Shown here: positions 55,346 through 63,574 of the stretch, one piece after another
How the letters are laid out: each line of letters starts with the position of its first letter
How positions within the stretch are numbered: position 1 is the stretch's first letter
Assembly (NCBI RefSeq): GCF_004912195.1
Contig: NZ_STGW01000001.1
Span: 459,552 to 523,551 of the forward strand
Length of the DNA: 64,000 nucleotides
Direction: 5' to 3'
DNA from: Nocardioides caeni
Lineage (GTDB): Bacteria > Actinomycetota > Actinomycetes > Propionibacteriales > Nocardioidaceae
The notes under the pieces: model-generated
What the model was told of the DNA's origin: nothing
The model's database searches: none
What the model saw: only the letters and a program-made list of their open reading frames with translations
Made by a program: the position numbers and the translations under genes

Positions 55346-56692
55346 TCAGCTGTTGGAGCAGAACAGACGGTCTCCGACTGGCACGGGTCGGAACCACAGC
55401 AGCTTGCCCTCCCAGTAGCCGGGCGGAGTCAGATGCTCCTGGCCGGCAGCGGGACCGAACGTCACGAGCCTGCCATCGACCCTCCCGGTGACGACGAGCT
55501 CGGGGTCGTCGATCGCGAGCAGACGCAGTTGCAGAAGAGGCACGGCGATGTCGTTTCGCGCAGCCCCATCGATCGCCGCGTTGGAAGAGGAAACGATGTG
55601 CACGAGGTCGTCCTGCCAGCCGGTCAGGTGATGCGTCGGCAGGAAGAGGTGGTTGGCCACGTCGCTCTCGGTCTTCAGGCTGGAGAACATGGTGAACACG
55701 CCAGTCGTGCGGGATCCCAGGTAGGGGCTTGCGACCCACACGAGAAGGACGGCTGCCACCGGTAGCGTCGCGAGGGGGATCCGTCCGAAGGCAATGGCGG
55801 TCGCGGTACGGCGCCAGGTCATCAGTGCTGCTAGAAGGACGCCGAGGAAGTAGAGCTCTACGGCGACGTACGTCACTCCGGTGCCGACACGGCCCACAAC
55901 ATGCCCGGACAGCCCCAAGACGACGAAGGCCACCGTCGCCGCGACGAATGGATGGTTCTGGGCATCCCGGGCCACGGCCGACCTCGAGGTCACCCTCCGG
56001 ATGCGGTCGAGCACTGCACCCGCATCGTCGGGGGAGAGGAAGAGGAAGAAGAGCGCGAACAACGCGGCGGTGAAGTCGACGACGCCGAAGGCCGGGCTGG
56101 CGCTCAGCACGAAGTGGAAGGCGAGAGCGATCCGGACCCCGTGACGGCGGGTGCGCGGGATCAGGAGCAGGATGGGAATCGATGTCTCGACCACCATCAC
56201 CGTCACGAACCACAACCAGTCGGTCGGAACCTGCGCCGCGAGCCCGTACGACGCCCGGTCGGCGATGGCTGTCGCGCAGCTCAGGACGGGGTCGGTGAAG
56301 GTCTCGTTGTACTTGGCCAGCGCCGCGGCCGAGTACGCGATGAGGGTGATCAGGCGCAGCGCGGGAAAGACCCGTGCGACCGCCTCGTTGACCGGGCGAG
56401 TGCGGGAGAGCGCGACACCGATCAGGAGGGCGACGTTTCCGAAGCCGAGCAGTGTCCAGTGGTCCGGGCTGATCGGCATCTCGTCGTACCAGTCCACGAG
56501 CTGGAGTCCGGCCATCGCGACGACCAGCGCTGCCAGGTCGGGGCGCAGGATCACGCCCAGCGCGGCCATCACGGTGCCGACGTTCCAAGGTGTGTCGAGC
56601 GCGTGGCCGTTGGCGATCGTCAGGTGGACGATGTGGGCGATTGCCCACATCCGCAGGAACGCGTGGACGAAACACGTCGGTGGGGAAGTCAT
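55346..56692 (-). CDS. polytopic membrane protein, HTTM/gamma-carboxylase-like
   Basis: A 448-residue protein with about ten helices (for example VALLIGVALSRTRPV, WLWFVTVMVVETSIPILLLI, FTAALFALFFLFLSPDDAG). The region around HGVRIALAFHFVLSASPAFG resembles the HTTM domain shared with vitamin-K-dependent gamma-carboxylase, but without a strong motif I cannot claim activity. A soluble C-terminal domain of about 100 residues follows. Its ATG overlaps the stop of the upstream alpha/beta hydrolase, so they are co-translated. Confidence 0.65.
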   Translation of the reverse strand: MTSPPTCFVHAFLRMWAIAHIVHLTIANGHALDTPWNVGTVMAALGVILRPDLAALVVAMAGLQLVDWYDEMPISPDHWTLLGFGNVALLIGVALSRTRPVNEAVARVFPALRLITLIAYSAAALAKYNETFTDPVLSCATAIADRASYGLAAQVPTDWLWFVTVMVVETSIPILLLIPRTRRHGVRIALAFHFVLSASPAFGVVDFTAALFALFFLFLSPDDAGAVLDRIRRVTSRSAVARDAQNHPFVAATVAFVVLGLSGHVVGRVGTGVTYVAVELYFLGVLLAALMTWRRTATAIAFGRIPLATLPVAAVLLVWVASPYLGSRTTGVFTMFSSLKTESDVANHLFLPTHHLTGWQDDLVHIVSSSNAAIDGAARNDIAVPLLQLRLLAIDDPELVVTGRVDGRLVTFGPAAGQEHLTPPGYWEGKLLWFRPVPVGDRLFCSNS

Positions 56693-57498
56693 CCGGTCAC
56701 GCGGGCGATGAAGGCAGCCGAGCCTTCGAAGATCGTCGGAGCGGCATTGTCGAGGGTCGCGACGTGGAAGCTCTCGGGGAGCCCGACGCGGGTGACGTCG
56801 GTCGACGAGATGCGCTCGAGGATCAGCGGCTCGGAGGCGTCGTCGACCACGTGGTCGTCGGCCGAGCGGAAGTAGACCAGCGGCGCCGCGATCCGGGGGA
56901 GGTCCGCGATGAGCGCGGGCCAGGACTGCATCAGCGAGTGGATCGCCTTGAGCGGCGTCCGGGGGTAGCCGTGCTCGTCGACGCCGGGCTTCTTGATGTC
57001 GTTGCCGATGGCGGGGAACGACGGGACGAGGTACTTCAGGACCGGGAGCAGCTTGACGTCCAGGCGCCGGGTGGCCACCGCAGGATTGACGACCATCACG
57101 CCGGCGACCTGGTCGCCACGGTCGGCGGCGAGGCGGAGGACGAGCGCACCCCCCATCGACAGCCCGCCCACCACCACGGCGTCGTGCTCGGCGCGCAGGG
57201 CGTCGAAGGCGCGCTCGATCTCGGCCGTCCAGTCCGACCACCGGTGTCGGTTGAGGTCCTGCCAGCTCGTGGCGTGCCCCGGCAGCCGCGGTACGACGAC
57301 GCCGTAGCCGAGCGCGCCGAGGTGCTCGCCCCACGGCCGCATCGAGGCGGGGGACCCGGTGAAGCCGTGGCTCAGGAGCACCCCGATGCACCGGCCGCCG
57401 GTGAGCTCGGGACGGGCCGCGATCGTGAGCGGCTCGGTGACCGCGGAGGTCGGCTCGGAGGTCGGCTCGGAGGTCGGCTCGGGGCTCGGCGAGGACAT
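56689..57498 (-). CDS. alpha/beta hydrolase, monoacylglycerol lipase/carboxylesterase type
   Basis: A 269-residue esterase. The nucleophile elbow is VGGLSMGGAL, the oxyanion region VLLSHGFTGSPASM, the acid FRSADDHVVDD and the His ESFHVATLD, a complete triad resembling thermostable carboxylesterase Est30 and bacterial monoglyceride lipases. The first 20 residues contain a TSEP tandem repeat. ATG at 57498 chosen, since upstream codons extend into the divergent plsC promoter. Coupled to the membrane-protein gene. Confidence 0.88.
   Translation of the reverse strand: MSSPSPEPTSEPTSEPTSAVTEPLTIAARPELTGGRCIGVLLSHGFTGSPASMRPWGEHLGALGYGVVVPRLPGHATSWQDLNRHRWSDWTAEIERAFDALRAEHDAVVVGGLSMGGALVLRLAADRGDQVAGVMVVNPAVATRRLDVKLLPVLKYLVPSFPAIGNDIKKPGVDEHGYPRTPLKAIHSLMQSWPALIADLPRIAAPLVYFRSADDHVVDDASEPLILERISSTDVTRVGLPESFHVATLDNAAPTIFEGSAAFIARVTG
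57445..57480 (+). repeat. 3 x 12-bp tandem repeat inside the hydrolase gene
   Basis: GGAGGTCGGCTC occurs three times head to tail, encoding repeated Glu-Pro-Thr-Ser on the minus strand near the N-terminus. The exact copies suggest recent slippage and possible length variation between strains. Confidence 0.85.
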
Positions 57499-57637
57499 GG
57501 GGGGAGTGTGCCGCACGCCTGCCGTTCGCCGCGGTGCGGTCGGATGCCCGGCGCCCGGGCCCGAGGCACTACGCTGCGAGCAGGGCACCGATCGGGCGGC
57601 GCCCCGTGGCGGAGGTCGGATCGGAAGGTGCGGACGG

Positions 57638-58357
57638 GTGTTCTACTGGTTCCTCAAGTTCATCGCGCTGGGGCCCTTGCTGAAGTTGATCTTCCGCCCC
57701 CGCGCTGACGGGGTCGAGAACGTGCCCGCGCAGGGTCCGGCGATCCTCGCCAGCAACCACCTGTCCTATGCCGACTGGCTCTTCATGCCGTTGGTGGTGC
57801 CGCGGATGGTGAAGTTCGTCGCCAAGGCGGAGTACTTCACGACTCCGGGAGTGAAGGGCTGGCTGCAGAAGACGTTCTTCAGCGGCACCGGCAACATCCC
57901 GATCGACCGGGAGAGCGGCAACGCCGCGGCCGGAGCGCTGGTCTCGGCCAAGCGCGTGCTCGACGCCGGTGAGCTGTTCGGGATCTATCCCGAGGGCACC
58001 CGCTCGCACGACGGCAAGCTCTATCGCGGCAAGACCGGCATCGCCCGCCTCGCCCTGGAGACCGGCGTCCCGGTGATCCCGGTCGCCGTCGTCGGCACCG
58101 ACATCGTGGCGCCGCCGGGCAAGAAGTTCGGTCGGATCACCCGGCCGACGGTCAGGTTCGGGAAGCCGATGGACTTCTCGCGCTACGCGGGCATGGAGAA
58201 CGACCGCTTCATCCTGCGCTCGATCACCGACGAGATCATGTACGAGATCATGCGACTCTCCGGCCAGGAGTACGTCGACATGTACGCCACCCGGGCGAAG
58301 GCGGAGTCCCGCAAGTCCGATCGCGGCGACGACGAGCCCACCCAGCTCGCATCCTGA
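57638..58357 (+). CDS. 1-acylglycerol-3-phosphate O-acyltransferase (PlsC family)
   Basis: A 239-residue membrane-associated acyltransferase. The HX4D motif is SNHLSYADWLF, the acceptor motif GIYPEGTRSHDGKLYRGKTG and the later VPVIPVAVVGTD are all present. It would make phosphatidic acid, and sits in the same neighbourhood as M. tuberculosis Rv2182c. The GTG at 57638 has GGAAGG 9 nt upstream. TACGCT at 57572-57577 may be its -10 element. The histidine-kinase gene begins 16 bp later. Confidence 0.9.
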   Translation: MFYWFLKFIALGPLLKLIFRPRADGVENVPAQGPAILASNHLSYADWLFMPLVVPRMVKFVAKAEYFTTPGVKGWLQKTFFSGTGNIPIDRESGNAAAGALVSAKRVLDAGELFGIYPEGTRSHDGKLYRGKTGIARLALETGVPVIPVAVVGTDIVAPPGKKFGRITRPTVRFGKPMDFSRYAGMENDRFILRSITDEIMYEIMRLSGQEYVDMYATRAKAESRKSDRGDDEPTQLAS

Positions 58358-58373
58358 CGGCCCCGGGACGGGC

Positions 58374-59516
58374 ATGACGACCGACGGTGCGGTCGCCCTC
58401 CGGGCCGCGGTCGCGGTCGAGGACCGTCTCTTCCGCGCGCTCGCCGTGGTGCGGACGGTCGTCCTCGCCTACACGCTGGCGATCAACGCCTATCGCAACA
58501 ACTTCGACCATCCCGTGGCCGGTTGGTGCTGCGTCGGGGTGATGGTGGCCGGGACGGTCGGCGCCGTCGTCGTCTATGCGGCGCCGGAGCGTCGGGGCCC
58601 GGCGGTCCTGCTCGTCGACCTCGCTCTGGCGGTGGCGCTGCTGCTCGCCACGCCCGTCGTCAAGGGTGAGTGGTTCAACGCGACGATCCCGGGCTACTGG
58701 ATCACCGGGGCGCTGCTCGCGTGGGCCGTCCGCTACGGCTGGCGCGGCGGGACCGTCGCTGCCGTCGTGCTCGGCGCGGTCGACCTGCTCATCCGCGCGG
58801 ACGTCGCCCAGAAGGACTGGGGCAATGTCTTCCTGCTGCTGCTCGGCGGTTCGATGCTCGGCTTCGCCAGCGAGCAGCTGAAGGAGATGGCGGCTGAGCG
58901 AGACGCTGCACAGCGTGACGCTGCCGCGGCCGCGGAGCGGGCCCGGCTCGCCCGCGTGGTCCACGACGGCGTGCTGCAGGTGCTCGCCCTGGTCCAGCGC
59001 CGCGGCGCTGAGATCGGCGGACAGGCCGCCGAGCTCGGACGCCTGGCCGGGGAGCAGGAGGAGACGCTCAGGTCGCTGATCCGGTCCCAGTCGTCGGTCA
59101 GCACCGCGAGCGATGGCGACGTCGCCGATCTCGCCTCGGCGCTCGGACGACTCGCGGACGGGACGCGCGTCGAGGTCGCGCTCCCGGCGGGTGCGGTCGA
59201 CCTGCCCGTCCACCACGTCGACGAGATCACGGCAGCGGTGTCCGCCTCCGTCGACAACGTACGACGCCACGTCGGCGCCGACGCCCGCGTGTGGGTCCTG
59301 CTCGAGGACCTCGGCGGGGCGGTCGAGGTGTCGGTGCGCGACGAGGGCCCGGGGATCGCGCCGGGCCGGCTCGCGGAGGCGGAGGCGGGCGGCCGGCTCG
59401 GTGTCGCGCAGTCGATCCGCGGCCGGATCGAGGATCTCGGCGGCGAGGCGCGGCTCGACACGGGCGAGCACGGCACGGAGTGGACGTTCGTCGTACCCCG
59501 GACAGGACACTCGTGA
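58374..59516 (+). CDS. MacS-like membrane sensor histidine kinase
   Basis: A 380-residue kinase. The N-terminal membrane domain (about 20-165) has helices such as VVRTVVLAYTLAINAYR and VFLLLLGGSMLGFASEQL, resembling DUF5931. The phosphoacceptor is in RLARVVHDGVLQVLALVQRR, and an HATPase_c region has VSVRDEGPGIAPGRL and GGRLGVAQSIRGRI. Unlike most NarL-type kinases the conserved N box is weak (AAVSASVDNVRRHV). Its cognate regulator is two genes downstream, after a flavin-reductase-like gene it overlaps by 4 nt. Confidence 0.88.
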   Translation: MTTDGAVALRAAVAVEDRLFRALAVVRTVVLAYTLAINAYRNNFDHPVAGWCCVGVMVAGTVGAVVVYAAPERRGPAVLLVDLALAVALLLATPVVKGEWFNATIPGYWITGALLAWAVRYGWRGGTVAAVVLGAVDLLIRADVAQKDWGNVFLLLLGGSMLGFASEQLKEMAAERDAAQRDAAAAAERARLARVVHDGVLQVLALVQRRGAEIGGQAAELGRLAGEQEETLRSLIRSQSSVSTASDGDVADLASALGRLADGTRVEVALPAGAVDLPVHHVDEITAAVSASVDNVRRHVGADARVWVLLEDLGGAVEVSVRDEGPGIAPGRLAEAEAGGRLGVAQSIRGRIEDLGGEARLDTGEHGTEWTFVVPRTGHS

Positions 59517-60049
59517 CCATCCACTCCACCCACCCCTTCGCCGACGCCGATCCCGATCCGGCGCGACGGTTCCGCGGCCGGATCGGCGGAGCGGTGACAC
59601 TCTGGACGGCCGGCGATCCCGCAGACCGGACCGATCGGGCAGGTCTGACGGTGACCTCGCTGATGGTCGCGCTGGGTCCGCAGCCCGCGATCCTGGCGCT
59701 GCTGGATCCCGACGCCGACCTCACCGAGATGCTGCGCGCCACGGGCCGCGCGGTCGTCCAGCTGCTGTCCTGGCCGGACCGGCAGCTCGCCGAGGCGTTC
59801 GCCGGCACGGCACCCGCGCCGGGCGGCCCGTTCCGGCAGGCCGACTTCATCGACACCGACCACGGTCCGCGACTCGCGACTGCCGGGACGTGGGCGACGG
59901 TGCGCCTCGTCGGCGAGCGCGAGGTGGGCTGGTCGACGGAGGTCACGGTCGCGCTCGACGACATCGAGATCGACGAGACCTCGGAGGACGAGGCGCTGTT
60001 GCACCGCCGCGGTCGCTGGGCTGTCGCTCATCTAGGGTCACGGTCATGA
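59513..60049 (+). CDS. flavin reductase-like FMN-binding split-barrel protein
   Basis: A 178-residue protein of the flavin reductase-like family, with FRGRIGGAVTLWTAGDP at the start, GLTVTSLMVALGPQPAILAL as the flavin-phosphate region and a C-terminal strand WSTEVTVALDDIEI. Such domains bind FMN or catalyse NAD(P)H:flavin reduction. It lies between a histidine kinase and its response regulator and overlaps both by 4 nt, so the three proteins are made together; a redox or flavin input to the signalling pair is an attractive inference. Confidence 0.78.
   Translation: MTIHSTHPFADADPDPARRFRGRIGGAVTLWTAGDPADRTDRAGLTVTSLMVALGPQPAILALLDPDADLTEMLRATGRAVVQLLSWPDRQLAEAFAGTAPAPGGPFRQADFIDTDHGPRLATAGTWATVRLVGEREVGWSTEVTVALDDIEIDETSEDEALLHRRGRWAVAHLGSRS
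60033..60038 (+). promoter_or_regulatory. possible internal -10 hexamer of response-regulator gene
   Basis: TAGGGT is 7 nt before the ATG at 60046, within the preceding gene. It could let the regulator be made independently of the kinase. Confidence 0.35.
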
Positions 60050-60693
60050 CCGACCGGATCCGGGTGATGGTGGTCGACGACCATCCGATGTGGCGCGATG
60101 CCGTCGAGCGCGACCTGATGGGGGCGGACTTCGACGTGGTGGCGACGGCCAGCACGGGAGCCGAGGCGATCGCGCGTTTCCGCGCGACCGTGCCGCAGGT
60201 CGTGGTGCTCGACCTGCAGATTCCCGAGCCCGGCGGCGTCGAGGTGACGGCCACCGTGCTGGCCGAGCACCCGGAGTCGCGAGTGCTGATCCTGTCGGCG
60301 TCGGGGGAGCAGGACGACGTGCTGGCGGCGGTGAAGGCTGGCGCGACCGGCTATCTCGTGAAGTCGGCGTCGCGCGAGGAGCTGCTGTCCGCCGTACGAC
60401 GGGTGGCGGGCGGCGACACGGTCTTCACGCCGGGCCTCGCGGCGCTGGTCCTGGGGGAGTTCCGGCGGATGAACGAGCCGGCGACCCCGCCGGGTGAGCG
60501 GCTGACCGAGCGGGAGACCGAGATCCTGCGGATGGTCGCGAAGGGCCTGTCCTACCGCCAGATCGCCGAGCGGCTGGTCCTCTCGCACCGCACGGTGCAG
60601 AACCACGTGCAGAACACGTTGCGGAAGCTGCAGATGCACAACCGGGTCCAGCTGACCCGCTACGTGATCGAGCAGGGCCTCGACGAGGACTGA
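60046..60693 (+). CDS. NarL/FixJ-family response regulator
   Basis: A 215-residue regulator. Receiver: VVDDHPMWRD, phosphoacceptor Asp in VVVLDLQIPEPGG, LILSASGEQDD and Lys in GYLVKSAS. LuxR domain: LTERETEILRMVAKGLSYRQ to SHRTVQNHVQNTLRKLQ. It pairs with the MacS-like kinase upstream and overlaps the flavin-reductase-like gene (ATGA). Targets are unknown. Confidence 0.92.
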   Translation: MTDRIRVMVVDDHPMWRDAVERDLMGADFDVVATASTGAEAIARFRATVPQVVVLDLQIPEPGGVEVTATVLAEHPESRVLILSASGEQDDVLAAVKAGATGYLVKSASREELLSAVRRVAGGDTVFTPGLAALVLGEFRRMNEPATPPGERLTERETEILRMVAKGLSYRQIAERLVLSHRTVQNHVQNTLRKLQMHNRVQLTRYVIEQGLDED

Positions 60694-60703
60694 AGGTCCT
60701 GGC

Positions 60704-61948
60704 TCAGCCCACGTCGCCGCGCGCCGGGTGCGGCCGCCCGCCCGAGGGCGAGGCGTCGACGAGGTCGTGCTGCACGCCCCAGTCGCGACGCAGCCGCGCC
60801 TCCTGCTCCTCGCCGTAGGCCTCGCCCTTGGCCGCGCGCCGCGCCCGGCTGGTCGGGAAGCGGTCGCGGAACCGGTTGACGAGGACGAGCAGTGGGCCGA
60901 GGACGGCGATGACGCGCGTCAGCCGGGTCCGCGGGATCCGCAGCTCGTCGGCGATCTCGTCGCCGAGGAACAACCGCTCCAACGCCTGCACGACCCGAGG
61001 CGCCTGGCCCCGCAGCAGGCCGGGCAGGACGCCCTCGATCTCGGGCACCAGGAACTCACGGTTGATGCTGGCGACCAGCTCGCGGCAGTAGTCGTCGACC
61101 TCGGGCCGGGTGAGGAGATAGATGTGCTCGAGGGCCTCCTGCTCCTCGGCGTCGCGCGGCAGCAGGGTGGCGTCGATGCCGAGCAGGTGGCCGAGGTAGC
61201 GCCAACGGGCGTAGGCGGCGCGCTCCTCGTGCGGCAGGTACGGCGCCCCGATCTGTCGCATCGCCCGCAGAGGGATGAGGGTGAACTCCACCAGCGTGTA
61301 GGCGAGGTAGGCCTGGCAGATCGGCACGCCCCAGGCCGCCGAGTCCCACCGGTCGTCGGTCTGGAGGCTCGCCCGCACGAGGGCGTGGATGATCCGGACG
61401 CGGACCGTGAGCTCGAAGCCCTCGCCGTGACGATCGAGCCCACCGGGGCGGCTCACCGCCGCGAGCCAGGAGCCGACCTCGATGGTGCGGGCGCCGGCGT
61501 TCTCGATGTAGCGCCCGGTCAGCTCAAGGGGCCGTGACGCCGCGGAGTTCGCGTAGCCGCTGACGAGGGAGGCGGCGCCCAGGACGATGCCGGACTGCAG
61601 GTTGTAGCGGGTCGTGTGCTCGGTGTCGCGCTCGATCGCGGCGATGTCGAGCCAGTCCGGGACGTCGTCGAGCTGGCGGAAGAGGGCCCGCAGTGACTCC
61701 GGAGCGTCCGTGACCGCCTCGATGCCCTCGCGGCATGCCTGCCGCAGCTGGCGCATCGCCCTGCCGTGGCCGAGGGCCGGGAAGTCGGCCACGAACGCGT
61801 CGGCGAGCGGGTCGCCGAGCCACATGGCGTCGAGGTAGGTCTGGGTGAAGGCCCCGTGGTGCCGCCGCGCGTCCTCGACCCGACGCAGGCCGGTGGGGAT
61901 CCGGGGGACGGGCGGCGTGTCGCTGGAGGGCAGCTGCTCGATGGCCAT
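60704..61948 (-). CDS. DUF2236/MpaB-family oxygenase (latex-clearing-protein-like)
   Basis: A 414-residue protein of the DUF2236 family that contains the heme-dependent rubber oxygenase Lcp and fungal MpaB. The conserved Arg/His core is seen in ENAGARTIEVGSWLAAVSRP and ELTVRVRIIHALVRASLQ, and QIGAPYLPHEERAAYARWRY follows. Unlike Lcp it has no Tat or Sec signal peptide, so it would act on a cytoplasmic substrate. It is divergent from a tetR gene with a perfect palindrome between them, as in lcp-lcpR loci. ATG at 61948 is 6 nt after TATCCT. Confidence 0.85.
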   Translation of the reverse strand: MAIEQLPSSDTPPVPRIPTGLRRVEDARRHHGAFTQTYLDAMWLGDPLADAFVADFPALGHGRAMRQLRQACREGIEAVTDAPESLRALFRQLDDVPDWLDIAAIERDTEHTTRYNLQSGIVLGAASLVSGYANSAASRPLELTGRYIENAGARTIEVGSWLAAVSRPGGLDRHGEGFELTVRVRIIHALVRASLQTDDRWDSAAWGVPICQAYLAYTLVEFTLIPLRAMRQIGAPYLPHEERAAYARWRYLGHLLGIDATLLPRDAEEQEALEHIYLLTRPEVDDYCRELVASINREFLVPEIEGVLPGLLRGQAPRVVQALERLFLGDEIADELRIPRTRLTRVIAVLGPLLVLVNRFRDRFPTSRARRAAKGEAYGEEQEARLRRDWGVQHDLVDASPSGGRPHPARGDVG

Positions 61949-61954
61949 GGTGCG

Positions 61955-61960
61955 AGGATA
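61955..61960 (-). promoter_or_regulatory. -10 hexamer of DUF2236 oxygenase gene (leaderless type)
   Basis: TATCCT on the minus strand, 6 nt before the ATG at 61948 and abutting the palindromic operator. Confidence 0.55.
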
Positions 61961-61980
61961 AAGTGAGAATGTCTCACTTT
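61960..61980. promoter_or_regulatory. perfect 21-bp palindromic operator for the TetR regulator
   Basis: AAAGTGAGA (61960-61968), a 3-bp spacer and TCTCACTTT (61972-61980). It lies over the spacer/-35 region of the oxygenase promoter and 26 bp before the tetR start, so one bound dimer would silence both genes. The site is AT-rich against its surroundings. Confidence 0.8.
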
Positions 61981-62006
61981 CTATTCACTTCCGGGGAGGT
62001 CGGCCG

Positions 62007-62612
62007 ATGGTCCAGCGCCAACGTGCCCGGCCCCGCCAGGACCGCGCGGTGCAGACCCGGCGGCTGCTGCTCGACACCGCAGTGGCGATCCTGGACGAGG
62101 GGGGCATCGCCCGCCTCTCGACCTCCTCCGTCGTCCGCGAGGCCCACGTCAGCAGCGGCACCTTCTATCGCTACTTCAACGATCGCGACGAGCTGCTCGC
62201 GGTCCTCCGTGACGAGGCCGTCCACGCCATCCGCGACGACCTCATGGTCAGCGTCGTCGAGGCACTCGAGGCCGACCTCGACGAGGCGCTGCGGCGCGTC
62301 GTCACGACCCTGGTCGACGGCTTCGAGCGGCACCGCGGCGTCATCTTGTCGATGGTGGACCAGATGCCCGCGGGCAACAACGCCAACGTCCTGCCCGAGA
62401 TCGAGGCCGACCTGCACAACCTCGCGTCCCTGCTGCCACGGCGCCACCTTCCCCATCTCGATCCGGCCCGGCTGGAGGGCGTGATCTTCATGCTGATGGG
62501 CGTCCTCGTCTCCACCTGCCTGCGGATCGCGCTCGCCCGGCCCGCCGGCGTCGACCGCGACCAGCTCATCGAGCTGGCGGTCGCGATGGTCGCTGCGGGT
62601 TTGAGAGACTGA
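62007..62612 (+). CDS. TetR family transcriptional regulator
   Basis: A 201-residue repressor. The helix-turn-helix is recognisable: RRLLLDTAVAILDEGGIARL then SSVVREAHVSSGTFYRYFND. The C-terminal ligand-binding domain is all-helical. The ATG has GGGGAGG upstream. It is divergent from the DUF2236 oxygenase with a perfect palindrome in between and most likely represses both genes until a substrate-related ligand binds. Confidence 0.92.
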   Translation: MVQRQRARPRQDRAVQTRRLLLDTAVAILDEGGIARLSTSSVVREAHVSSGTFYRYFNDRDELLAVLRDEAVHAIRDDLMVSVVEALEADLDEALRRVVTTLVDGFERHRGVILSMVDQMPAGNNANVLPEIEADLHNLASLLPRRHLPHLDPARLEGVIFMLMGVLVSTCLRIALARPAGVDRDQLIELAVAMVAAGLRD

Positions 62613-62617
62613 CGATC

Positions 62618-63535
62618 GTGGCCGAACCCGCCGACACCGAGCTGGCCGAGCTGCTCGACATCGCCGACGACCTCTATGCCCTCGCCCTGCCCGACTTCAC
62701 CCCGTCCCGCGATGCGCGGGTCAAGGAGCTGAAGGGCACCGCCCTGGCTCCCCGGGTCAAGGCGCTGCGCAAGCCGAGCACCGCAGCCTGGGTCGTCGAC
62801 CTGCTCGTACGACGCGAGGCGGGTCAGGTGGAGCAGGTGCTCAGTGTCGGGGCAGCCCTGCGCGAGGCCCAGGCCGCCATGTCGGCCGGTGAGCTGCGCA
62901 CCCTGACGCGTCAGCGCCGACAGCTGACCGCAGCGGTGACGACCCAGGCGCGTCGTCTGGCCGCCGAGGAGGGTCTGCGCGTCACGGAGTCCGTCGCCGA
63001 GCAGGTTGAGGCCACCCTCACCGCGGCCATGGTCGACGCCGAGTGTGGCCGCGCGGTCCGCAGTGGACTGCTGGTCGCGCCACTGCGCACGACCGGGGTC
63101 GAGCCGCTGCCGGCCAGGGAGCTGGCCGCCGCCCTCGCCGTACCGGAGGCTCTCGGCTTCACGGCCACCGCGCGCGAGGCGCCCACGCCGGCCCGGCCGG
63201 ACCTCCACGTCGTCCCCGACCCCGATCGGGCCGAGCGGCTCGTCGCGGCCGCCGAGGAGCGTCTGGCCCTCGCGAGCGACGAGCTCGACGAGGCGCAGGC
63301 CGCGCACGATGAGACCACCGAGGAGCTGGAGCGTCTCCGGGCGAGGTCCTTGCAGCTGGAGGCCGAGATCGACGAGCTGCGCCGTCGGCTCGCGGACCTG
63401 GAGGACCAGTCCGACGCCGTCGACGAGGAGATCGCGGAGGCGGAGGAGGCCACCTCCGCCACCGGCGCCGACCTGAGGACGGCGACGGCCGCCCGCGACT
63501 CCGCCCGCCGGGACCTGGAGCGGCTGCAGTCCTGA
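62618..63535 (+). CDS. coiled-coil protein of unknown function
   Basis: A 305-residue acidic, Ala/Glu/Arg-rich protein. The first third contains KELKGTALAPRVKALRKPST with AAWVVDLLVRRE, a block seen in uncharacterised actinobacterial proteins. The last 100 residues form a heptad-rich coiled coil (EELERLRARSLQLEAEIDEL). There is no signal peptide or membrane helix. It begins 5 bp after tetR. I cannot assign a function. Confidence 0.75.
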   Translation: MAEPADTELAELLDIADDLYALALPDFTPSRDARVKELKGTALAPRVKALRKPSTAAWVVDLLVRREAGQVEQVLSVGAALREAQAAMSAGELRTLTRQRRQLTAAVTTQARRLAAEEGLRVTESVAEQVEATLTAAMVDAECGRAVRSGLLVAPLRTTGVEPLPARELAAALAVPEALGFTATAREAPTPARPDLHVVPDPDRAERLVAAAEERLALASDELDEAQAAHDETTEELERLRARSLQLEAEIDELRRRLADLEDQSDAVDEEIAEAEEATSATGADLRTATAARDSARRDLERLQS

Positions 63536-63562
63536 CTCCCTTGTGCGCCCCCGCCGGGAGCG

Positions 63563-63568
63563 TAGGTT
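63563..63568 (+). promoter_or_regulatory. -10 hexamer of phosphofructokinase gene (leaderless type)
   Basis: TAGGTT is 6 nt before the ATG at 63575. Confidence 0.5.
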
Positions 63569-63574
63569 GATGCC

